DNA of 64,000 nucleotides from Cryptomeria japonica. Lineage: Eukaryota > Streptophyta > Pinopsida > Cupressales > Cupressaceae. Positions 58,066 to 64,000 of the stretch are shown here, in pieces. Below the pieces are notes generated by a model that did not search any database, was not told the DNA's origin, and saw nothing but the letters and a program-made list of their open reading frames with translations. Both the position numbers and the translations under genes were made by a program. The stretch lies in NCBI RefSeq assembly GCF_030272615.1, contig NC_081407.1, positions 433,964,730 to 434,028,729 of the forward strand. Reading direction: 5' to 3'. The stretch's first letter is position 1. Each line of letters begins with the position of its first letter.

Positions 58066-58252
58066 GAAACTGCTTTTAGATGTATCACCATTGGACTTTT
58101 GTGGTATCCTAAATGATTTATTCAGAACCTTGTATTGTCATCACGCTCATGATGATGGATCTGCCAAAATAGAAGATGATGGCTGCATGTTAGGGAATGA
58201 TGATGATATACAAATCACAGCAAATTTTTATTCAATTGTAAATGACCAATAT
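58066..58252 (+). CDS. Possible exon of an unidentified gene
   Basis: A 187-nt open segment with an acceptor-like caag| and a strong donor ATAT|gtgagt. It encodes KLLLDVSPLDFCGILNDLF then an Asp-rich stretch (HAHDDGSAKIEDDG). The composition is protein-like compared with its neighbours, but no family was recognised and no partner exon was found. A faint likeness to nucleolar-complex proteins was too weak to use. It could be a chance frame. Confidence 0.25.
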
Positions 58253-59502
58253 GTGAGTGTAAATACATGTATCTTGGAGTATAGGCCTTTTCTAGTCCGT
58301 ATATGGATTAGACTTGAGTTTATATAGTATTTCTGAAGTTACTGTTAAGAATATTTATGTAAATATGGATGAATTTATAAATATCTAATAATTAGTTGAC
58401 ATAGTGCCAGTCTTAGACTAAACGGCAGTTGTAGTTTACTCTACATGGCTTACACACCCAGTTGAGTACACCAAGATTAACTATGTGAATCCTAGATCTT
58501 TGCAAGATGGGTATTTGCCATTTAATTAGTTTTTATTTCTGTGCTACATCTGTAGCAAACTTTTGTTAAATCTGTGCAAAACTTGTGGATAAGGTAGATC
58601 CTTGCAAATCTAACAAGTTCATATCAAAATTCAACACTGCACAATATCGTCTAAGCTAGGAAGGAGTGAATGCCTTTAGGTATTACACAATAATTTTTAT
58701 TCTAGTGTAACATTTGGTGTACGGAAATTTTAATGATGTTCCAAAATTGAATTTATCTTTTATATTGCTTTTCTTAACACATTGGTGGATCCACTAAAAC
58801 ATGGAAAGAAAGGAGTCTAACTTACATAGCTAACCTTAGGGCTATAAGTTAAGCCCAATTAATTGATTTTGGTTTTAGTTGGAGCCATTTTCCCATGATG
58901 AAGTTGAAACATTCTTGTTTGGAAGGTATTAGATAATAAGGAGAGAATCTAGCCAGATAGGACAGAATGACTAGTTTGAGCATATTCTTGATGGCCAAGG
59001 AATGTAATTTACAACTTTTTATTGCCTGTTATTCCTATTTAAATGGAAGATTTGTAAAGTTGGATGCACTGCTGCATTTTTGGTAAGTGATCAAAATTTT
59101 TGAAAAGGAAAATTTGACACTAGTTTGATAGCTTAATCCTCTTAGTTGAGCAAACTAGGACCTACAAGTGGGAAGAGTGTACATGAAGACTAAAATTGAT
59201 GGATTGGCTGGTGCAATGTTGGTAAATAAGATGAAAAAAAGAAATTATTTGTGAACGTTTTCAACAATGAGATCAATAACATTAGTAACACACTAATCAA
59301 ATATACCATAGTTATGGATCTATCTTGATTCCCAAGGACATTAATGTTAACAGAATGCCTGGAAGAGTTGGAAAAGTAGACGTGACTGACAGTATAACCA
59401 CATTCAGTCTATTGAAAGGAAATGTTGACACCATTGGGCTTGCTAAAATCTTGAGGTTGTTGAGAAAATGAAGCAGCTGCCAGAAAAAAGTGTTGGATTA
59501 CT
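58253..59502. other. Intergenic or intron DNA
   Basis: Nothing recognised. Confidence 0.4.
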
Positions 59503-59678
59503 AAAATGAAGGGATTAGTCATATTGTGTTTCTAAATCTAGTGTCTTCGAGGAATTGTCTCTATATAAATTTGTTGTTGTTGACAATGATAAAATGAAGG
59601 GATTAGTCATATTATGTTGCTAAATCTAGTGTCTTTGAGGTATTGTCTCTATAAATAATTTGTTGTTGACAATGAGGA
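59503..59678. repeat. Tandem duplication, 88-bp period
   Basis: Units start aaaatgaagggattagtcat at 59503 and 59591. Both continue ctaaatctagtgtct...gtctctat and end in ttgttgttgacaatga-like text. Confidence 0.92.
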
Positions 59679-60900
59679 GATTGAAAACATTAGGTGAGAC
59701 TATTTTCATATGTACCATGTAGAATGGGTATTCCTCGTTTCACGGGGGAACGAATGCTAATAACACGCATGATAGAATTTAGAAATTATGTTACCAAGGG
59801 AGCTTTTGGTATAATCACATTCAAATTATTTGAAAAGTGTCAACTGAATATAGTGAGGATATATTTGGTTAGTCTTTTTACTTCTTGAGGTTTTCTAAGA
59901 GGCTGACAACACAAGATTAAGATTGTACACCCTTGTCTCATTTACTATATGTACATACATATCTTTTGAGCTTATTGAAAAGGCAATTTTGGAGTGGAAT
60001 AAAAATATCTGAATACAAATTTCTTGACACCAATTTTTGTGGCAAAATGTCTTGGAGGTCATGATAATTGAAATTTTTCGTTGCAGTCTTTGCAAGTGTA
60101 CCCTTCTAGATGGTTTTCATGGAATAAATTATTCATGCAAATTGGGAGGATAAAATGCAATATTTCATCATGAAGTTATTTTCAGCTTTCTAATTAATGT
60201 TGAAGTCCTCATAATTATAGGTAGGTGTCACTTGCAAATTGAATATCATGCAAAGGTGGTTACATAATTTATAGCAATATTGAAGTGTCATAATGTATTA
60301 AGGAAAAGTCCCTTTTTTGTGTTAGCAAGGTTTATTTTTTAAGGATGGGGACACTCCAATTAATTTTTTTAAGAAGATCCATTCTAATCCTTCAAATGCC
60401 ACCAACATACCTTACTGCTCAAGCATTGTAGGAATGTATTACTTCTGAAGTCTTCCTTCCAGTTATGTACATAGCTACAAGGAACATTGCTCCTTAACCC
60501 TTCAAAAGGAGTTTGCCACCTATGTCCAAATGGGGGCAAGCAAAACAACACAAAATTTGGTTGGAGCATACTCATTAAACAATTAGGATTTACAAGGTTT
60601 TTTTGCTAAATCACATGGGTTCAAGAGCCCATTTAATGAACCTATTTTTTCATTATGTAAAGAATTTATGATATCTAGTATCAAACATCCTTTAATCCGA
60701 ATATTATATTTAATTAAATTTACACTAAAGGCATTCCCCTTTATGCGAAGGGACGAGCTACCTTTTTGGATCGAGGACTACGAACTTTTAATAGGGATTA
60801 TAGATGAATGAAATGATTTAAGCCAAACATAGTTCTCATTGCTAATTGGTAAAAGTTGTCACTAATGAGCAAATGGAATGAATGACATCCATCAAATCAT
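59679..60900. other. Unassigned DNA, possibly decayed retroelement
   Basis: No domain could be named. It lies downstream (on the minus strand) of the gypsy relic, so it may hold its decayed integrase C-terminus. Confidence 0.3.
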
Positions 60901-61795
60901 AACAAAAAGGGGGATTTTAGATAGATGTTGCAATCTCCCTAGTAGTCTTTTATTCATGGGTGATCTCTCATATGTCCATGTGGAGCCACATAATCACGTA
61001 GGTCACAAAAACTACCACATGGACTATACGAGCACAAGGCACATGACTTGTTTGGCATAACGCCTCAAAGATGTGTTTCTTGTTTGGCATAATTTCTTTC
61101 CCAGTTCTAATTTGAAATAGGAATTGGTTGTAGCAATCTTGCAAGAAAGTCATACTCTACTTTATGTTTTTGACTAGTTATGCATTCTCTAATATGCTTA
61201 AAGCTATCCCTCCGCAGTCCCTTCCAAGGCAAATTTTCCTTAACCTATCTATATGTTTTTTAATATCTCATATGCCTTACTAATGGTGTATCATAGAAAG
61301 CTCTCAAATTTTTCTCCTTCATACTTGACGGTGGAATTAGGAGACTTCTATTCTTATGGAGGATAAAACCATCTATTGTTATGTATTTATCATCTTTCAC
61401 TATACCATCAAGAAGATTAGTAGCAAATACATTTTTAATATATTCTACCACTATAGTAGTCTTCCAATTGGCATAAACAATAAAAATGGAACATAGAGTT
61501 GGCATCCTAGAAAGTGCACCAACAATTACATTCTTTTTACCTTTCATGTACTCTATGTCAAAATCATAAGGTTGAAGCTTACTAATCCAATTTGCTATAT
61601 ATCACTCAAATTACATTGGCCAATGAAGAACTATACACTATTGTTATTTGTCTTCACTTCCAATTCCCACAAACCAAGTACTATTTGAGCATGGTGAAAG
61701 TAGGCCTAAAGGCCAATATTTCTTAATCATAAATGGAGAATCATTTTTCTAATTTGTTTAACTTCCTACTTTCAAATGCTACATGATGCCCCTTT
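60901..61795 (-). pseudogene. Ty3/gypsy relic: RNase H end and integrase N-terminus
   Basis: Minus-strand translation: VAFESRKLNKLE...SIYD.EILAF...QYLVCGNW (61800-61650), the RNase H entry of gypsy pol; then YMKGKKNVIVGALSRMP (near 61500-61550; family KGKxNVVADALSR); then IDGFILHKNR and PPSSMKEKNLRAFYDTPLVRH (61260-61400), leading to the integrase zinc finger. Further on FLARLLQPIPIS (near 61090) matches GLLQPLPIP in gypsy integrases. Several stops. The LTR of another element adjoins at 61796. Confidence 0.85.
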
Positions 61796-62335
61796 TGTTA
61801 GATTTTAGGTAGACTAGAGCAATAAAAAATATTAAATATAATGCTAAATAAAAGGCAAAAATAACAATTCACAATAACATAAAATATGTGTGGTTCACCC
61901 AATGTGGGCTACATCCAAAAAGAAATAGTCATCTACTTTCTTTTATTGTCCAATGAAGAAGAACCAAATTACAATCTCATGATTTTTTGCATTCCGTATC
62001 TACTTGTTTATCAAGCCTTTTGGCAATTTACAAAGGTCATTGTACATAACAAAATAGCAATTGACTCTTTTATTAAACAATAGGCAATTTTTTCTTCAAG
62101 GGCGTTGCCCATAGTAGATGATTTTGGGACATTGCCCCTAGACCCCTACTGTGGGCTTCACTCCTAGGCCCCTTCTAGGGGCGATTGTCCCCATAGTCCT
62201 GTAAGAGGAGCTCTTCCCCTGACGCTCCCTCGTTAATTAACTTGGGAGAAAAAAACGTTTGTCAAAGTCACCAAAATTTAAGCTTGACAACATGATTGGT
62301 CACCACATACCAATGATTAGGCTCAAAACAAAACA
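61796..62335 (-). repeat. LTR of a copia relic
   Basis: 540 bp. In minus orientation it starts TGTTTTG right after a polypurine tract (gggaga) and ends ...ATCTAACA. Inside are GC-rich palindromic words (gggcgttgccc, ggggcgattgtcccc) at 62100-62190. Confidence 0.65.
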
Positions 62336-62762
62336 ATCTCCCATTTGGAGATCAATCGCAGAGTAACACCATTGTACCTATAGTTACCACTAGTTCAACA
62401 CACCTAGATTTGAGTTGTTTTTCATTTCCATTATCATGATTGAAGACCAACAAAAATTAAGCAAAGAACTCAATTTCTCTTGACTTACTACCTTTGTTAA
62501 CATATCTACAAGATTTTGGCTCATGTATATCTTTTTCAACATCAACCATCCATCCTCTCAAATTGATTTTATGAAATGGCACCTAAGTTGTATATGTTTA
62601 GTCTTAGAATGAAGGGTTGAGTTGTTTGTAAGATGAATGGTTCTCTAATTATCATTATATAACATGCTATTCTCCTACTACTTTTCCAATTCCTCCATAA
62701 ACCTTTAACCAAACCATATCTTTACTAGCTTCTATAACAACATATTTTTCATAAAAAAAAAG
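62336..62762 (-). pseudogene. Ty1/copia RNase H relic
   Basis: Minus strand: YVVIEASKDMVWLK, then NDN.RTIHLTNNST.HSKTKHIQLRCHFIK, then KKIYMSQNLVDMLTK, which follow the order AxxEAxWL, CDSQSAIHLA, SKTKHIDVRYH, NPADMLTK of copia RNase H. Broken by stops. It ends at the polypurine tract next to the LTR 61796-62335. Upstream pol is lost where the LINE begins. Confidence 0.85.
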
Positions 62763-62769
62763 ATAGAAT

Positions 62770-64000
62770 GAGGAGCGATGAGGGAATAGGTGGGAAGGGC
62801 AATTTCAAATCTATGTGTAGGGAGGGAATTCTAGGTTCAAATCTAGAGGTAGAAGAGGATGAACCAGATGTAGGAAGAGAGACAAAGTGATTCGAATGGT
62901 GTCTTGGTAGATAAGCTTGATGGGGTAGAGGGGGTTATTGTGGATCCCAGAGGACTTGTCGCATCCTATCCGGTGGAAGCGAATATTTTGGCTCAGATTC
63001 TTGGGGATCCATGTGTGAATGTTGAGTCGAAAAAGGGGAAGTGTAAACCGAGACTTGAGTTGAAGCATAAACCGTGGGTTTTGCTTTTTGGGGTGAAACC
63101 CACTGGTAAATCTTCCCATTCTCTAGTCTACAACTTATCAGGTCCAAAGTCGCTTAAGTTCACCATTGTTGTTCTTGACTCAGTTATTGATTACAACATT
63201 TCTCTAATCGGCTCCTCCTTAGTTGGAAAATTTATGGGACCAAGACTCAATATTGAGATTGTTAGATCTTTTGCAAAAAGAAAATGGTGTCTTAAAGGTC
63301 AAGTGGAGGTCTCTGCTTTACCAAAATGATTCTTCTCCTTTGGTTTCTCCTATGAGGAGGACGTGGTTGCTATTTTGTGTGGGGGAGCTTGGGTTATTGG
63401 CAAGGCTTCCTTGGCCTAGAAAAAAATGGTCCCCAAAGCTAGATCTTTTGGACTCTAAATTTAAAGTCATCCCAGTCTGTGTTCGTCTTCCTAGATTACC
63501 AATTGAGTACTGGAATGAAGATGTTTTTAAGGGTATAGCTAGTTCTTTTGGGGAACTTCTTTCCATTGATCCTATGACTGCTACAAGGAAAATGCTAGTT
63601 TATGCTAGAATATGTGTTGGAATCATCCAATCTAAGGATATGCCCACATCTATTGATATTGTGTCAAAGCTTGGCACATGGGAGTAGATTGTGGAGTTTG
63701 AGACTTTACCGTTTGTCTACTTTAACTGCAAAAAGTCTAGCCATTGGGTTAAGAAATGTTGTGAAATCCTGAACAAAGTTGTGATGCCTAGTGAAGGTAA
63801 AATGAAAGTTTGGAAAGCTAAACCCAAGGAAGGAGGCAATATCTCTAATAAGCCAGGATCATCCTCAAGGACCACATTAGTTGATCATAATATCAAGGAG
63901 GAACAAAATATTGATGGGAATCCCACCAATCCTGAGAAAGATGATATTATTGTGGGAGCTACCCTTCATGAGAGTAAAGAGGGAGATCGGGTTTATGGAG
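62770..64000 (+). mobile_element. L1-type LINE, 5' part, runs off the window
   Basis: A G-rich 5' stretch (ggagcgatgagggaatagg) follows a poly-A run and leads into an ORF1 of the plant LINE type. It sits against the cut end of a copia relic, so it probably inserted there. The 3' part, with ORF2, is beyond the right edge. Confidence 0.6.
62904..64000 (+). pseudogene. LINE ORF1 (DUF4283-type), broken
   Basis: The first frame (62904-63329) encodes KPTGKSSHSLVYNLSGPKSL and later FMGPRLNIEIVRSFAKRKW, LKGQVEVSALPK, then a TGA at 63327. The continuation FFSFGFSYEEDVVAIL is in the same frame. A frame change near 63410 leads to KKWSPKLDLLDSKFKVIPV, LPRLPIEYWNED, ARICVGI, the DUF4283 pattern of plant L1 ORF1. 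TAG at 63685-63687 is followed by a zinc knuckle that lacks its first Cys (YFNCKKSSHWVKKC). Three lesions in ~800 bp. A nucleic-acid chaperone in this family. Confidence 0.78.

Noticed and set aside
58066-58252. Exon of a nucleolar complex (NOC3-like) gene
   Set aside because: Similarity is limited to a few hydrophobic positions; not enough to name.

Overview
This is a window of a large, repeat-filled plant nuclear genome. It is AT-rich and shows spliced exons, plant Ty1/copia, Ty3/gypsy, LINE, SINE and hAT elements nested in one another, and one single-copy gene stretched by huge introns. The 40 kb intron and the many old, decayed insertions fit a gymnosperm (conifer-like) genome best. That placement is inference; another large-genome land plant is possible. 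There are no bacterial-style genes, no CRISPR array and no rRNA genes.

The only recognisable host gene is the 3' part of HMA1, a P1B-type heavy-metal ATPase, on the + strand. Four coding exons are present: 13235-13451, 16409-16596, 16693-16779 and 56924-57103. They join in frame into the last ~223 residues: the TGD motif, the GDGxND motif and the final membrane segments. The intron before the last exon is 40,144 bp. At least the first 13.2 kb of the window also looks like intron, because no upstream HMA1 exon could be found there. A possible exon of an unidentified gene lies at 58066-58252.

The intron DNA is a layered set of transposons. The main player is an apparently undescribed family, called here the 'TGTTG family', with six members: D 1-800 (partial), E from 9882 (partial), C 22028-25471, A 31020-38462, B 39968-46268 and F 46545-55172. 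Members start TGTTGTGACC, end in CAACA (or close), and A and B sit in perfect 5-bp target duplications. They have a conserved hairpin just inside the 5' end, then a copy-specific array of short repeats, then (A and B only) a long unknown protein of about 1,070 residues. All complete members and E end with a TATA box, R and U5-like segment of about 0.8 kb. No flanking LTRs, PBS or pol were found. The simplest reading is that each is a giant solo LTR, or an LTR-like non-autonomous unit with its gene in the U3 region. In A the array is a hairpin motif repeated at exactly 166 or 176 bp.

F is interrupted by a young non-autonomous LTR retrotransposon (47044-52595). Its 1,406-bp LTRs are nearly identical, it has a tRNA-Met PBS, a PPT and a 5-bp TSD, and its single intact 876-residue reading frame holds an internal duplication and no pol domains. 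C is interrupted by a probable solo LTR (24132-25001).

Other insertions: an almost complete Ty1/copia element on the - strand (4326-9638) nested in the LTR of an older copia relic; a gag relic (1673-2645) carrying a SINE with 20-bp target duplications; a second SINE (14938-15160); a copia pol relic (17480-18600); a LINE RNase H relic (19420-19890); two hAT transposase relics (27100-29340, 38990-39360); and, past HMA1, a gypsy relic, a copia relic with its LTR, and the 5' part of a LINE running off the right edge.
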